Source: Nocardioides dokdonensis FR1436 (GTDB lineage: Bacteria; Actinomycetota; Actinomycetes; Propionibacteriales; Nocardioidaceae). Taken from it: 64,000 bases of DNA. Below the pieces are notes generated by a model. The model saw nothing but the letters and a program-made list of their open reading frames with translations, did not search any database and was not told the DNA's origin. The position numbers and the translations under genes are program-made. The stretch lies in NCBI RefSeq assembly GCF_001653335.1, contig NZ_CP015079.1:1860001-1924000 (forward strand), read 5' to 3'. Below, in pieces: positions 1-9,114 of this stretch; the stretch's first letter is position 1, and each line of letters starts with the position of its first letter.

Positions 1-2
1 CA

Positions 3-1058
3 GGGCTGACGTTCTCCAAGGCGGACCGCGAGACCAACATCCGCCGCATCGGCTGGGTGGCCGCCGAGATCTCCCGGCACGGGGGGCTGGCGGTGGTCAG
101 CCCGATCGCGCCGTTCGACGAGACCCGTCAGCAGGTGCGCGCCATGGTCGACGAGGCCGGCGGAGCGTTCTTCCTCGTCCACGTCGCCACCCCACTGGAG
201 GAGTGCGAGCGCCGTGACCGCAAGGGTCTCTACGCCAAGGCACGCGCCGGCGAGATCCCGGAGTTCACCGGTATCTCCTCGCCCTACGAGGAGCCGCAGG
301 ACGCCGACGTGGTCGTCGACACCACCGGTCGCACGATCGACGACGCCCTCGGCGACGTCATCGGTGCGCTCGCCGAGTCCGGCTACCTCGACCTCCGGCC
401 CTCATCGCTGTTGGTTGAGCAGACCCCGCCCCCATGGTTGGTTGAGCAGGGAGGAGCGCCAGCGACGACCGCCCGTCGAAACCCGGTGACCGGCGCAACC
501 GCCGCAGCCCAAGACGCGGGGCCCCTCAAGGTCCTCTTCGTCTGCACCGCCAACATCTGCCGCTCGCCGTACATGGAGCTCACCGCCCGACACCTCGCGG
601 CGGGCGATCCGACGCTCGAGTTCGCCAGCGCCGGCACCCACGGCCTGGTCGACGAGCCGATGAACCAGCCGATGGTCGACGTGCTCGCCGACGAGGTGAC
701 CGGTCACGAGCCCTTCCGCAGCCGGCGCCTCACCACCGCCGAGCTCGAGTGGGCCGACGTCGTGCTCACCGCGGAGGCCTCGCACCGCCAGTTCATCCTC
801 GACGACAACCCGGCGTTGTTCCGCAAGGTCTTCAGCCTGGGCCAGTTCGTGGAGACGGTCGGTGACATCGGGGCTGGCGTACACGGCCGCGACCTGCTCG
901 CGGCGATGCAGCACCGCCGGGGGCCCGCCTCGACCGAGCTCGACGTCGCCGACCCGTACCGGCGCGGCGACAAGGCGGCTCGCACCGCCGCCGACCACGT
1001 GGACCGCCTGCTGGTGGTCGCGATCCGAGCACTCTCGACCGCACCGAAGGCGCCCTGA
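3..1058 (+). CDS. APS kinase (CysC) fused to low-molecular-weight protein phosphatase/arsenate-reductase-like domain, 5-prime truncated
   Basis: The open frame enters from the left edge, so the start and the P-loop of the kinase are missing. Visible residues 1-135 match the C-terminal half of adenylylsulfate kinase (DRETNIRRIG, then KGLYAKARAGEIPEFTGI), which phosphorylates APS to PAPS in sulfate assimilation. Residues about 176-345 are a low-molecular-weight phosphatase fold with the P-loop CTANICRS (Cys181, Arg187 as CX5R) and a DPY general-acid motif (Asp317). The linker between them contains an in-frame copy of a dispersed repeat that is translated as LLVEQ and WLVEQGGAP. The stop overlaps the ATG of the TauE gene, so the two are co-transcribed. 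A cysN or cysD gene upstream is expected but is outside the window. Domain calls are firm; the role of the phosphatase half (phosphoprotein or arsenate) is open. Confidence 0.85.
   Translation, partial: GLTFSKADRETNIRRIGWVAAEISRHGGLAVVSPIAPFDETRQQVRAMVDEAGGAFFLVHVATPLEECERRDRKGLYAKARAGEIPEFTGISSPYEEPQDADVVVDTTGRTIDDALGDVIGALAESGYLDLRPSSLLVEQTPPPWLVEQGGAPATTARRNPVTGATAAAQDAGPLKVLFVCTANICRSPYMELTARHLAAGDPTLEFASAGTHGLVDEPMNQPMVDVLADEVTGHEPFRSRRLTTAELEWADVVLTAEASHRQFILDDNPALFRKVFSLGQFVETVGDIGAGVHGRDLLAAMQHRRGPASTELDVADPYRRGDKAARTAADHVDRLLVVAIRALSTAPKAP
411..486 (-). repeat. REP-like dispersed repeat, copy A (in-frame inside a CDS)
   Basis: Reverse-strand copy of a dispersed element whose ends read GGGTTTCGACGGGCGGTCG and CTCCCTGCTCAACCAACC, followed by a second CTGCTCAACCAA unit. 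It lies wholly within the linker of the APS kinase-phosphatase gene without breaking its frame. Related copies lie near 5926, 9723, 16433 and 17849. Confidence 0.75.
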
Positions 1059-2101
1059 TGGACATCCTGACTCTCACCGCCCTGTCCATCCTCGTCGCCG
1101 GATTCGTCGTCGGCGTCGTCGTCGGCCTGACCGGCATGGGCGGCGGCGCCCTCATGACGCCGGCGCTGATCTTTCTCGGTGTCGGCTCCGGCGAGGCGGC
1201 CACCATCGTCACCGCTGACCTGACCGCTGCGGCCGTCTACAAGTCCGGCGGCGCTGTCGTGCACGCGCGCCAAGGCTCACCCAACTTCGAGCTGGCGAAG
1301 TGGCTGATCATCGGGTCGGTGCCGATGGCCTTCCTCGGGCCCTACATGGTGAAGATCTTCACCAGCGACGCTGAGCAGCTGGACAAGGTCCTCAAGCTCA
1401 GCATCGGCTTCGCACTGCTCTTCGCAGCCGCCACCTACGCGCTGCGGCTCTACATCAACCTGCGCGCGGTGCGCTCCGGCGGCCACGCCGGCGACCCCGA
1501 CCCCAAGATCAAGGTGCTTCCGACCCTGCTGGTCGGCATGCTCGGCGGCCTGCTGGTGGGCATCACCAGCGTCGGCTCCGGCTCGGTCATCATGATCGCG
1601 CTGCTGATGCTCTACCCCGGCCTCTCCGCGGTGAAGCTGGTCGGCACCGACCTGGTGCAGGCCGTCCCGCTGGTGCTCGCCGCTGCCATTGCCAACATCG
1701 CGATCCACGGGCTCGACTGGAGCATCGCCATTCCGCTCATCATCGGCTCGGTGCCCGGCACCATCCTCGGCAGCAAGATCGCGCCCCGGGTGCCGCAGTC
1801 GTTCATCCGTCGCGGCATCGTGGTGGTGCTGACGATGTCGGGCGTCGCGCTGCTCGACAAGGCCGGCTGGGCGCCGCTGGGCCGCGAGGAGACGCACCCG
1901 GTGCTCATCGTCGTGGTCGGTCTCGTGGTGGCCGTGCTGGTCCCGCTCGTGTGGGGCGTGCTGCGCAAGGAGCAGGGGCTGCCCTTCATGGGCGCACCTA
2001 CCGTCAGCGAGCTGGACAACTGGACCTACGGACGCTCCACGCACACGCCTCGGCAGAGGAAGGACTCAGCGACCGATCGGGTGGACGGGCCAGTCGACTA
2101 G
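1058..2101 (+). CDS. TauE/SafE-family sulfite/anion exporter
   Basis: A 347-residue integral membrane protein with about eight hydrophobic segments and the paired glycine-rich repeats of the TauE/SafE family ([14 protein letters not shown] near residue 25 and [13 protein letters not shown] near residue 170). Members export sulfite, sulfonates or other anions. The ATG overlaps the stop of the upstream APS kinase fusion (TGATG), which places it in a sulfate-assimilation transcription unit and favours a sulfur anion as substrate, although this is inferred from context. The 3-prime end overlaps the convergent gmd gene by 36 nt. The soluble C-terminal tail of about 45 residues is probably cytoplasmic and not conserved. 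Confidence 0.9.
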   Translation: MDILTLTALSILVAGFVVGVVVGLTGMGGGALMTPALIFLGVGSGEAATIVTADLTAAAVYKSGGAVVHARQGSPNFELAKWLIIGSVPMAFLGPYMVKIFTSDAEQLDKVLKLSIGFALLFAAATYALRLYINLRAVRSGGHAGDPDPKIKVLPTLLVGMLGGLLVGITSVGSGSVIMIALLMLYPGLSAVKLVGTDLVQAVPLVLAAAIANIAIHGLDWSIAIPLIIGSVPGTILGSKIAPRVPQSFIRRGIVVVLTMSGVALLDKAGWAPLGREETHPVLIVVVGLVVAVLVPLVWGVLRKEQGLPFMGAPTVSELDNWTYGRSTHTPRQRKDSATDRVDGPVD

Positions 2102-3121
2102 CGACGGCTGGTCCACCCAGTCGGGGCCACCGGCGAGCCGAGCGATGTCGGCGTCCACCATCAGGCGCGCGAGGTCGAGGCCGGCGACGCTGGCCTTCCA
2201 GTCCAGCTCGCGGGCTGCCTTGCCCGGGTCGCCGATCAGCTCGTCGACCTCGGTGGGGCGCAGGTAACGGTCGTCGTACCGCACGTGCTTCTCCCAATCG
2301 AGACCCGCGTGATCGAAGGCCGTGGTGACGAAGTCACGCACGCTGCACGCCACCCCGGTGGCCAGCACGTAGTCGTCGGGGGAGTCGGCCTGCAGCATCT
2401 GCCACATACCCTCGACGTACTCCGGCGCGTAGCCCCAGTCGCGCACCGCATCCAGGTTGCCGAGGTAGATGTGCTCCTCGAGCCCGGCCTTGATCCGCGC
2501 CACTGCGCGGGTGACCTTGCGGGTCAGGAACGTCTCGCCCCTACGGGGCGACTCGTGGTTGAAGAGGATCCCGCTGACGGCCCACATGCCGTAGCCGTCG
2601 CGGTAGTTGCGGGTCATCCAGTGCGCGAAGACCTTGGAGACGCCGTACGGGGAGCGGGGGTGCAGCGCCGTCTCTTCGTGCTGCGGCGGGTGCGTGGCGC
2701 CGAACATCTCCGAACTGGAGGCCTGGTAGACCCGCGCCGGCACCTCGGCCATCCGCAGCGCCTCGAGCACCCGCAGGGCACCCATCCCGGTGACGTTGCT
2801 GGTGTGCTCGGGCTCGACGAAGCTGACCCGCACGTGCGACTGGGCCGCCAGGTTGTAGACCTCGTCGGGCTCGATCCACTGGAAGAGGTAGGTCAGACGG
2901 CCGACGTCGGTCACGTCACCGTGGTGCAGCACCAGCCGGACGTCCTCGTCGTGCGCGTCTTGGTAGAGGTGGTCGATGCGCGAGGTGTTGAACGTCGAGG
3001 CGCGCCGGATCAGGCCGTGCACCTCGTACCCCTTGCCGAGCAAGAGCTCAGCGAGGTAGGAGCCGTCCTGGCCGGTGATGCCGGTGATGAAGGCGCGTCG
3101 ACGCCTGACCTGCTCGCTCAT
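2066..3121 (-). CDS. gmd: GDP-mannose 4,6-dehydratase
   Basis: A 351-residue extended short-chain dehydrogenase that converts GDP-D-mannose to GDP-4-keto-6-deoxymannose, the precursor of GDP-fucose or GDP-rhamnose for surface glycans. Visible features are the NAD(P)-binding TGITGQDG at residues 14-21, the family sequence [15 protein letters not shown], the SSSEMFG segment and the catalytic YGVSK. Length is normal for the family. It is transcribed away from the secreted protease gene and overlaps the TauE gene tail to tail. No fucose synthase or reductase partner lies beside it in the window, so the final sugar is unknown. Confidence 0.93.
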   Translation of the reverse strand: MSEQVRRRRAFITGITGQDGSYLAELLLGKGYEVHGLIRRASTFNTSRIDHLYQDAHDEDVRLVLHHGDVTDVGRLTYLFQWIEPDEVYNLAAQSHVRVSFVEPEHTSNVTGMGALRVLEALRMAEVPARVYQASSSEMFGATHPPQHEETALHPRSPYGVSKVFAHWMTRNYRDGYGMWAVSGILFNHESPRRGETFLTRKVTRAVARIKAGLEEHIYLGNLDAVRDWGYAPEYVEGMWQMLQADSPDDYVLATGVACSVRDFVTTAFDHAGLDWEKHVRYDDRYLRPTEVDELIGDPGKAARELDWKASVAGLDLARLMVDADIARLAGGPDWVDQPSLVDWPVHPIGR

Positions 3122-3282
3122 GGGTCGGATTCTTCCTCATCGGCTGCGCGCTGCGAGACCGGTCCACGACAGGGGAGGCCGAGGGACCGGCCGGTGGCGC
3201 ACCGCGAGGCGATCGCGCAGACTGGGCGCGCGGCTCCGGACGGTCCTCGGGGGAGCCCTCAGCCCTTCACGAGACGGACACG

Positions 3283-5880
3283 ATGACTCGCTCCCGCCTG
3301 GCCGTGCTGGCCGCCACCGCATTGGCCGCCAGCATGCTGCCCGCGTTCACCCTGACGGGCTCGGCCACCGCCGCGCCGGTCGTCCCCGCGGCTCGCCAGG
3401 ACGGAGGAATCTTCGCCCCCTTGCCCGGCTTTGAGCCCGAGGGCGACCGGGTCCGCGTGGACGCCTCGGACTTCGCGGCCGTGCGCGTCGACCTCGGCGC
3501 GGCCCGCGCCGCACTGGCCTCCGCTCCCACTCGCGTCGCTGCGCGCGGCACGGTGCTCGCGCTGCCCACGCCGGACGGGGACGCCGAGCGGTTCTCGGTG
3601 CACGCCACCTCCGTCATGGAGCCGGACCTGGCGGCCGCGCACCCTGAGCTGCGCACCTACGCCGGCCGGTCCCTGGACACCCCCGGGCGCAGCGTCGTCC
3701 TCGACGTCACGCCGCTCGGCCTGCACGCCTCCGTACGCGGCCCCGGCGGTGACTACCTCGTCGACCCGGCCTACGACGCGCGCGGCACCCGGGAGCACCT
3801 GAGCTACTACGCCGCCGACGCCGCGACCCCGGTGCCCGACCTGCTGGCCCAGGAGGAGCCCCGCGACATCACCGGCGCGGCTGTGCGCAAGCCGGCCGAC
3901 GGGCAGGCCGGCGCGCTGGTGAAGCGACGTACGTATCGGCTGGCGCTGGTCAACGACCCGTCGTACGCCGCGTACTTCGGCACCGCCAACGTGTTGGCAG
4001 AGAAGGTCACGCTCATCAACCGGGTCAACCAGGTCTACAACGACGACCTCGGCATCCGGCTGCTGCTCGTCGACGACTCCGACCGGCTGAACCTGGACTC
4101 CGCAGCCAAGGCCGAGGGCGCAGATGGTCCGTGCGGCTCGGCGCCGTGCTTCGACCCGGCCGTGGGCGACCCGGAGAGCGAGGGCGGCGAGCCCGGCATG
4201 CTCGACTACTGCAGCCCCGGCGCCCTCGGGCGGATGCGCACCGTGCTCGGCCAGCTCATCGGCGCCGACGCCTACGACCTGGGCCACCTCGTCCTCGGCG
4301 TCAACGGCGGCGGCGTCGCCTACCTGGGCGTGGTGGGTCAGGACTACTCCTCCGGCGGTTGCACCGGCCTTCCCGAGCCCCGCGGTGACTTCTTCGCCAT
4401 CGACTACGTCGCCCACGAGATCGGCCACCAGTTCTCCGGCAACCACACCTTCAACGGGACCAAGGGCGCGTGCGGCGGCAACATCTCCGAGGCATCCGTC
4501 GAGCCGGGCTCCGGCTCGTCGGTGATGGCCTATGCGGGCATCTGCGGGGTCGACGACCTCCAGCCGCACACCGATCCTTACTTCTCCCAGCTCACCATCG
4601 GTGAGGTCACCCGCTACGTGACCTCGACACAGCGCCGAGCCATCGAGGTGCAGACCGTCTCGCTGCGTGGCTTCGACACGGACGGGGACAGCATCGAGGT
4701 CGCCTACGGCGACAAGTCGCGCACCCTGACCCGCGGTGAGAACTACACCAGCGCTGGTGTCGAGGCCGCTATCGAGGCGGTCACCGGCATCAATGTGCGG
4801 ATCGCGAAGTGGGGTTACGACGCCTACGGCGACTTCAGCCAGGCAATCGCCCCCCCGGGCCGCCCCATCGACGCCGGCTTCCAGGTGATCTTCAACGACA
4901 AGCTCGACCCCTTCGACACCGGCAAGGCGCCGCGCAAGAACCTGCGCTCGCTGTCGGTGACGGGAGGCAGTGGGGTGACCGCGTCCGTCGGCGAGACCGC
5001 CAAGGGCGGGGCTGTCGCCAACGGCGGCGACCAGGTCGCGACCACCACCAACCACAAGCCGGTCGTCAACGCCGGCAAGAACCGGGTCATCCCCGTGCAG
5101 ACCCCCTTCACGCTCAAGGGCGCGGCCAAGGACGCCGATGGAGACGACGTCACCTTCGTCTGGGAGCAGAACGACACCGGCGTCGGCACCAGCCTGGTCG
5201 ACAACCGCAAGATCTTCGGGCCGCTCTTCCGGATGTTCAGCGACAACGCGGTCGTGACCAACGAGGCCGCACAGCAGTCCCCGTCGCCTGGGCAGAACAC
5301 CGCCACCACGTCAGCCAAGCGGAGCTTCCCCGACCTGGCGCAGGTGCTGCATGGCGCGACCAACGCCAAGACCGGCCGCTGCCCTGCCTTGTCGCAGTCG
5401 GGTGACGGGGGCGCAGCGCCGACCGACCGCCAGCTCGACTGCTACTCGGAGTTCCTGCCCACCAAGCAGTACAAGGGCAGCAGCGACATCGGCAAGCGCA
5501 AGATGCACTTCCGGCTCACCGGCCGCGACGGGTTCACCGAGGGTGGAGGCACGTCGTACGACGACGTGGTCGTGCGGGTCAAGCGCAAGGCCGGCCCGTT
5601 CCTCGTCAAGACCCAGGATGACGGCCAGGCGCTGCGCGGGGGCAAGAAGGTGCGCGTGGCGTGGGACGTCAACCGCACGCGGTCGCTGGCCAAGAAGGTG
5701 CGCGTCAAGCTCTCCGTCGACGACGGAGCGAGCTGGAGCAACGTCGCGCTCAAGACCAGGAACGACGGTGCGGTGCGGGTGAGGCTGCCGAAGGTCACCG
5801 CAGAGAAGGCGTGGTTCATGATCGAGGCGCGGGGGAACATCTTCTTCGACACCAACGACCAGGCCTTCTCGATCAAGTAG
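3283..5880 (+). CDS. secreted zinc metalloprotease, reprolysin (M12B)-like
   Basis: An 865-residue exported protein. Residues 1-31 form a signal peptide ending near GSATAAP. A propeptide-like region follows, and the catalytic domain holds the zinc motif HEIGHQFSGNH with His378, Glu379, His382 and His388, as in metzincins of the bacterial reprolysin-like group. A methionine in SSVMAYAG some 35 residues downstream is a candidate Met-turn. The C-terminal third contains an Ig/PKD-like segment (around residues 600-650, KDADGDDVTFVWEQ) and a beta-rich tail, a layout usual for secreted bacterial proteases of this type. It probably degrades extracellular protein. The ATG at 3283 is chosen because it gives the complete signal peptide; no strong ribosome site is visible. 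Confidence 0.88.
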   Translation: MTRSRLAVLAATALAASMLPAFTLTGSATAAPVVPAARQDGGIFAPLPGFEPEGDRVRVDASDFAAVRVDLGAARAALASAPTRVAARGTVLALPTPDGDAERFSVHATSVMEPDLAAAHPELRTYAGRSLDTPGRSVVLDVTPLGLHASVRGPGGDYLVDPAYDARGTREHLSYYAADAATPVPDLLAQEEPRDITGAAVRKPADGQAGALVKRRTYRLALVNDPSYAAYFGTANVLAEKVTLINRVNQVYNDDLGIRLLLVDDSDRLNLDSAAKAEGADGPCGSAPCFDPAVGDPESEGGEPGMLDYCSPGALGRMRTVLGQLIGADAYDLGHLVLGVNGGGVAYLGVVGQDYSSGGCTGLPEPRGDFFAIDYVAHEIGHQFSGNHTFNGTKGACGGNISEASVEPGSGSSVMAYAGICGVDDLQPHTDPYFSQLTIGEVTRYVTSTQRRAIEVQTVSLRGFDTDGDSIEVAYGDKSRTLTRGENYTSAGVEAAIEAVTGINVRIAKWGYDAYGDFSQAIAPPGRPIDAGFQVIFNDKLDPFDTGKAPRKNLRSLSVTGGSGVTASVGETAKGGAVANGGDQVATTTNHKPVVNAGKNRVIPVQTPFTLKGAAKDADGDDVTFVWEQNDTGVGTSLVDNRKIFGPLFRMFSDNAVVTNEAAQQSPSPGQNTATTSAKRSFPDLAQVLHGATNAKTGRCPALSQSGDGGAAPTDRQLDCYSEFLPTKQYKGSSDIGKRKMHFRLTGRDGFTEGGGTSYDDVVVRVKRKAGPFLVKTQDDGQALRGGKKVRVAWDVNRTRSLAKKVRVKLSVDDGASWSNVALKTRNDGAVRVRLPKVTAEKAWFMIEARGNIFFDTNDQAFSIK

Positions 5881-5925
5881 TCGGCCTCCGTCGAGGTCCC
5901 GTGGGTGTGGTCTATGCCTTGCTTG

Positions 5926-5971
5926 CGGGGTCTCGACGACGATCGGCGCTGGGGCGCCTCTCTGCTCGACC
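5926..5971 (+). repeat. REP-like dispersed repeat, copy B
   Basis: Intergenic copy of the dispersed element, starting GGGGTCTCGACGACGATCGG and ending CCTCTCTGCTCGACC. It lies 46 nt after the stop of the metalloprotease gene and 80 nt before the -10 box of the rhomboid gene. The centre is GC-rich and self-complementary (GGCGCTGGGGCGCC). Confidence 0.75.
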
Positions 5972-6050
5972 GGCAGTGGGTCCGGAACCAGAGGCCGGAA
6001 GGTCACCGCCTTCGGCCCACGGGTGTTGAGCCCCATGCACACCGACCTCC

Positions 6051-6056
6051 TAGGCT
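6051..6056 (+). promoter_or_regulatory. -10 box of a leaderless promoter (rhomboid gene)
   Basis: TAGGCT lies 6 nt before the GTG at 6063. This spacing puts the transcription start at or next to the start codon, as in actinobacterial leaderless genes. Confidence 0.5.
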
Positions 6057-6062
6057 GAGATC

Positions 6063-6653
6063 GTGAGCGACACGAGGACGACCGGGCTCGGCACCTGGGT
6101 TCCCGCTGCCGTGCTCTCCGTCGGTTTCGTTGTCCTGCTGTGGCTGATCGAGATCGCCGACCAGCTCACGCCCAGCGGGTCATTGGACGACAACGGCGTG
6201 CGTCCACGCACCGACGAGGGGCTGCTCGGCATCCTGATCGCCCCGGTCCTGCACGGCGGCTGGGACCACCTGGTCGGGAACTCCGGGCCAGTGCTGGTGC
6301 TTCTGTTCGCAGTCCTGGTCGGCAACCTCGCCCGTGGGCTGACCGTGACCGCGGTGGTGTGGGTCGCCTCCGGGTTCGGGACGTGGCTGGTGGCCGGGTC
6401 CCAGACCTCGCACATCGGCGCCTCGGGCCTAGTGTTCGGTTGGCTCGTCTATCTCGTCCTGCGCGGGTTCTTCGCCCGCAGCGCGCTCCAGATCGGGGTG
6501 GGCGTGGTCCTGTTTCTGGTCTACGGATCGATCCTGTGGGGCGTACTGCCCGGGCAGCCGGGCATCTCCTGGCAGGGGCACCTCTTCGGTGCTGTCGGAG
6601 GAGTGGTGGCTGCCTGGCTCACCGCGAGGTCGAGGGTCGCTCGCCGAGGCTGA
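6063..6653 (+). CDS. rhomboid-family intramembrane serine protease
   Basis: A 196-residue membrane protein with about six hydrophobic segments. The catalytic dyad of the family is present: Ser121 in HIGASGLVFGWL and His173 in QGHLFGAVGG, and the amino-terminal HGGWDHLVGN segment carries the conserved histidine and asparagine. Rhomboids cleave transmembrane substrates within the membrane. The GTG at 6063 is preferred because a TAGGCT box lies 6 nt upstream. It is monocistronic and ends 6 nt from the convergent VanZ-like gene. The substrate is unknown; the nearby secreted protease is not an obvious partner. Confidence 0.88.
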   Translation: MSDTRTTGLGTWVPAAVLSVGFVVLLWLIEIADQLTPSGSLDDNGVRPRTDEGLLGILIAPVLHGGWDHLVGNSGPVLVLLFAVLVGNLARGLTVTAVVWVASGFGTWLVAGSQTSHIGASGLVFGWLVYLVLRGFFARSALQIGVGVVLFLVYGSILWGVLPGQPGISWQGHLFGAVGGVVAAWLTARSRVARRG

Positions 6654-6659
6654 TCCCGG

Positions 6660-7145
6660 TCAGGTGGTCTCGTGCGGGGAGCCGTGGCGAGCAGCGCGGA
6701 GGGTGACTGCGACCAGCAGGGCCCCCATCAGTCCCCCCAGCGTGTTGGCACAGACGTCCACGAAGGTGGCGGAGCGATCTGGCAGGAACAGCCCCTGGAT
6801 GAGCTCCACCGAAGCGGACGCCACGAACGCAGCAGCCGTCCAGTCCCGCCAGTTCCAGCGGGGCCACAACAGACCTCCGAGGGCGCTGATGGGGACGACC
6901 ATCAGCGCGTTGAGCCCGAACTCGATCCGGGCGCCGGCGGTGAGCCGGGCGGGCGTGCCCATGGCGTCGGCCAGCCCGGCAACGTGCGTCACCACGGCTG
7001 AGGGGACCGCGCCCGTGGGGAGCAGGACGATGGCCGCGATGAAAAGGCAGTACGCACCCAGTGCGACAGCGAGCCGACGCCTGGTTCGGTTCGACGGCTC
7101 GGTCGCAGCATCCAACGGCATCTGCCGCGACCAGGTCCGCTTCAC
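6660..7145 (-). CDS. VanZ-like family membrane protein
   Basis: A 161-residue protein with four to five predicted membrane helices. It shows the VanZ-type pattern: an N-terminal helix followed by a loop, IEFGLNALMVVPIS in the middle, SASVELIQGLFLPDRSATFVDVCANTLGGLMGA near the C-terminus with the conserved Glu, Asp and Asn. VanZ proteins are linked to teicoplanin tolerance and envelope processes, but most actinobacterial members are uncharacterised. It stands alone, convergent with the rhomboid gene. Confidence 0.75.
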   Translation of the reverse strand: MKRTWSRQMPLDAATEPSNRTRRRLAVALGAYCLFIAAIVLLPTGAVPSAVVTHVAGLADAMGTPARLTAGARIEFGLNALMVVPISALGGLLWPRWNWRDWTAAAFVASASVELIQGLFLPDRSATFVDVCANTLGGLMGALLVAVTLRAARHGSPHETT

Positions 7146-7175
7146 AGCAGGACTTTAGAGGGCCCCCGTCGAGGC

Positions 7176-7358
7176 TCAGCGGGCGCTCTGCGCCGCCGTG
7201 CTCGCCGACTCGGGTGCGAGGTCGAGCGCGAACTCGACCATCGACTCGTCCATGCCCATCCATTCCATGATGTCGGCGGGCAGCGGCTCGGCGCTCATGC
7301 GGTGAGTGTCTCGCTCCACACTGGGCCAGGGCAGGAGCGCCGTGGCCAATTCATCCAT
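7176..7358 (-). CDS. small hypothetical protein
   Basis: A possible 60-residue acidic protein, with an internal ATG at 7298 that would give a 40-residue form ending in SESASTAAQSAR. No recognised domain, signal peptide or membrane segment. It fills the gap between the VanZ-like gene and the enoyl-CoA hydratase gene. A GGAG-like sequence precedes the internal start by about 15 nt, which is too far to be convincing. It may not be a real gene. Confidence 0.3.
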   Translation of the reverse strand: MDELATALLPWPSVERDTHRMSAEPLPADIMEWMGMDESMVEFALDLAPESASTAAQSAR

Positions 7359-7413
7359 TTGAGGTACGCGTTCACAAGGCGGGCGGGCCAGTGCCGGTCG
7401 TGCTGGGGCGCCG

Positions 7414-7419
7414 TACGCT
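7414..7419 (+). promoter_or_regulatory. -10 box of a leaderless promoter (enoyl-CoA hydratase gene)
   Basis: TACGCT lies 7 nt before the GTG at 7427 and supports that start over the GTG at 7391. Confidence 0.45.
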
Positions 7420-7426
7420 CACGGCC

Positions 7427-8197
7427 GTGAACGAGGAGACTCCCGACCTGCTGGTGACCCGCACGGACGGCGTGGTGGAGGTGACCTTCCACCGGCCGCA
7501 CCGGCACAACGCGTTCACCCGCGACATGTACGCGGCGCTCAAGGACCTGTGCGCCGAGCTGCGCGAAACCCCTGATGTGCGGGTGTTGGTGCTGCGTGGG
7601 GCGGGTGGTCGTGCGTTCGCCGCGGGCAACGAGATCTCTGACTTCCTCGAGCAGGACCCGGTGGCCTACGAGGACTGGATCCGCGAGCTGCTCGAGTCTC
7701 TGTTCTCGCTGCCTCAGGTCACCATCGCTGCCGTCGACGGTGTCTGTGTGGGTGGGGGACTGGCCGTGGCCACGCACTGCGACCTGCGGATCGCCACCGC
7801 CGGCTCCCGCTTCGGCTACCCGATCGCCCGCACGCTCGGCAACGCGCTCGCCGCCTCGATGGTCTACCGCTGCGCCACCGTCTTCGGGGAGCCCATCACC
7901 CGAGAGATGCTGCTCGCGTCCCGCCTCGTCGGTGCGGACCGTGCGTACGCCGTGGGTGCGGTGATGGCCGTGACGGAGGACCTCGACGCCGAGCTGGCCA
8001 CGCTGCTCGACGGGCTGCGGGCGGCCTCGCCGGTCACGCTGCGGGCCACCAAGGGCCAGCTGCTCGACCGTGCTCGCCTGCTCGAGGCTTCTCCTGCGGG
8101 GGATGTCGACCTGCTTCAGGAGGTCTACACAGGACCTGACTTCGCTGAAGGCGTGCGGGCGTTCCTCGCGAAGGAGAAGCCGGCCTTCGGGCGCTGA
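7427..8197 (+). CDS. enoyl-CoA hydratase/isomerase family protein
   Basis: A crotonase-fold protein of 256 residues from the chosen GTG. Family landmarks are HRPHRHNAF, the oxyanion-hole segment AGGRAFAAGNEIS, and the second oxyanion segment VDGVCVGGGLAVATHCDLRIA. Members hydrate or isomerise acyl-CoA esters in fatty-acid or aromatic degradation. The usual second catalytic glutamate position cannot be assigned with certainty from sequence alone, so the exact reaction is open. A longer reading from GTG 7391 would add 12 residues but lacks family similarity. It is monocistronic. Confidence 0.85.
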   Translation: MNEETPDLLVTRTDGVVEVTFHRPHRHNAFTRDMYAALKDLCAELRETPDVRVLVLRGAGGRAFAAGNEISDFLEQDPVAYEDWIRELLESLFSLPQVTIAAVDGVCVGGGLAVATHCDLRIATAGSRFGYPIARTLGNALAASMVYRCATVFGEPITREMLLASRLVGADRAYAVGAVMAVTEDLDAELATLLDGLRAASPVTLRATKGQLLDRARLLEASPAGDVDLLQEVYTGPDFAEGVRAFLAKEKPAFGR

Positions 8198-8302
8198 GGC
8201 CGTCGCGCACCCACCCTGCTCACGGTGGCTGAGAGAAGCCTGAGACAGTAGGCACGCGTCGACGCGCCGGTCGGCGTGCAGCCCTGGGGGATGGAGACGC
8301 AC

Positions 8303-8992
8303 ATGCGAGTCCTGATCGGTGCCGATCGCAACGACGATGTCAGTGACGACGACCTGACGAAGCTCTACACGGCCGAGGCCAGCGCCGCGAAGCCGTGGAT
8401 GCGCTGCAACATGGTCAGCACCGTCGACGGCAGTGCCACCGGGGTGTCTGGTGACTCCGGCTCCATCAACAACGACGCCGACGGCCGGGTCTTCCACACC
8501 CTGCGCGCGCTGGCCGACGTGATCATCGTGGGTGCCGGCACCGCCAAGGTCGAGCAGTACGGCCCGGCCGACGTGCCGATCGTGCTGGTCAGCCGCAAGG
8601 CCCAGGTGCCCGAGTCGCTGCGTGGCGCTCCCGCCGGCTCGGTCTACATGGCCACCTGCTCGCGCTCCGACGGGATCGACTCCGCGCGCGAGATCCTCGG
8701 CGAGGAGCACGTGCTCACCCTCGGCTCGCACCGCGTCGACCTGCCGCTGCTCAAGCGCGAGCTCGCCGAGCGCGGCTGGGTCAACCAGCTCTGCGAGGGC
8801 GGCCCGCACCTGCTGCGCGACCTGGTCTTCCAGGGCTGCGTCGACGAGCTGACCGCCACCACCGTCCCGCAGATCGTCGGCGGGGCCAACGGCCGGATCA
8901 CCGAGGGCGCACCGGTCGACACCGCCCTCGAGCTCACCTTGCTGCTCGAGGACGCGGGCACGCTGCTGGGCCGCTGGCGGGTCAAGAACTGA
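8303..8992 (+). CDS. RibD C-terminal-domain (pyrimidine reductase-type) oxidoreductase
   Basis: A stand-alone reductase domain of 229 residues related to the C-terminal half of RibD and to dihydrofolate reductase. Signature segments are CNMVSTVDGSATG near the N-terminus, the FHTLRALADVIIVGAGTAKVE helix-strand and LCEGGPHLLRDL near the C-terminus. Single-domain members in actinobacteria reduce pyrimidine or related substrates with NADPH, but substrate specificity of this subgroup is mostly unknown. ATG 8303 is chosen for the GGAGA ribosome site 7 nt upstream; ATG 8291 and GTG 8276 are in-frame alternatives. No riboflavin genes are adjacent. Confidence 0.82.
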   Translation: MRVLIGADRNDDVSDDDLTKLYTAEASAAKPWMRCNMVSTVDGSATGVSGDSGSINNDADGRVFHTLRALADVIIVGAGTAKVEQYGPADVPIVLVSRKAQVPESLRGAPAGSVYMATCSRSDGIDSAREILGEEHVLTLGSHRVDLPLLKRELAERGWVNQLCEGGPHLLRDLVFQGCVDELTATTVPQIVGGANGRITEGAPVDTALELTLLLEDAGTLLGRWRVKN

Positions 8993-9114
8993 CGCGTCCC
9001 TCCTCGACCGCTGCGGAGGGGGCTCCCTGGCAGCGTCGTGCTTGGATGGCAGTGACAGCGCGGCTGGTGGTGAGGCACTCGGCCAACGCCATGGCTCGGC
9101 AGCGAGGAACCCAC

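Noticed and set aside
3259-5055. 598-codon reverse-strand frame over the metalloprotease gene
   Set aside because: Antisense shadow; the forward gene has a signal peptide and the full zinc motif.
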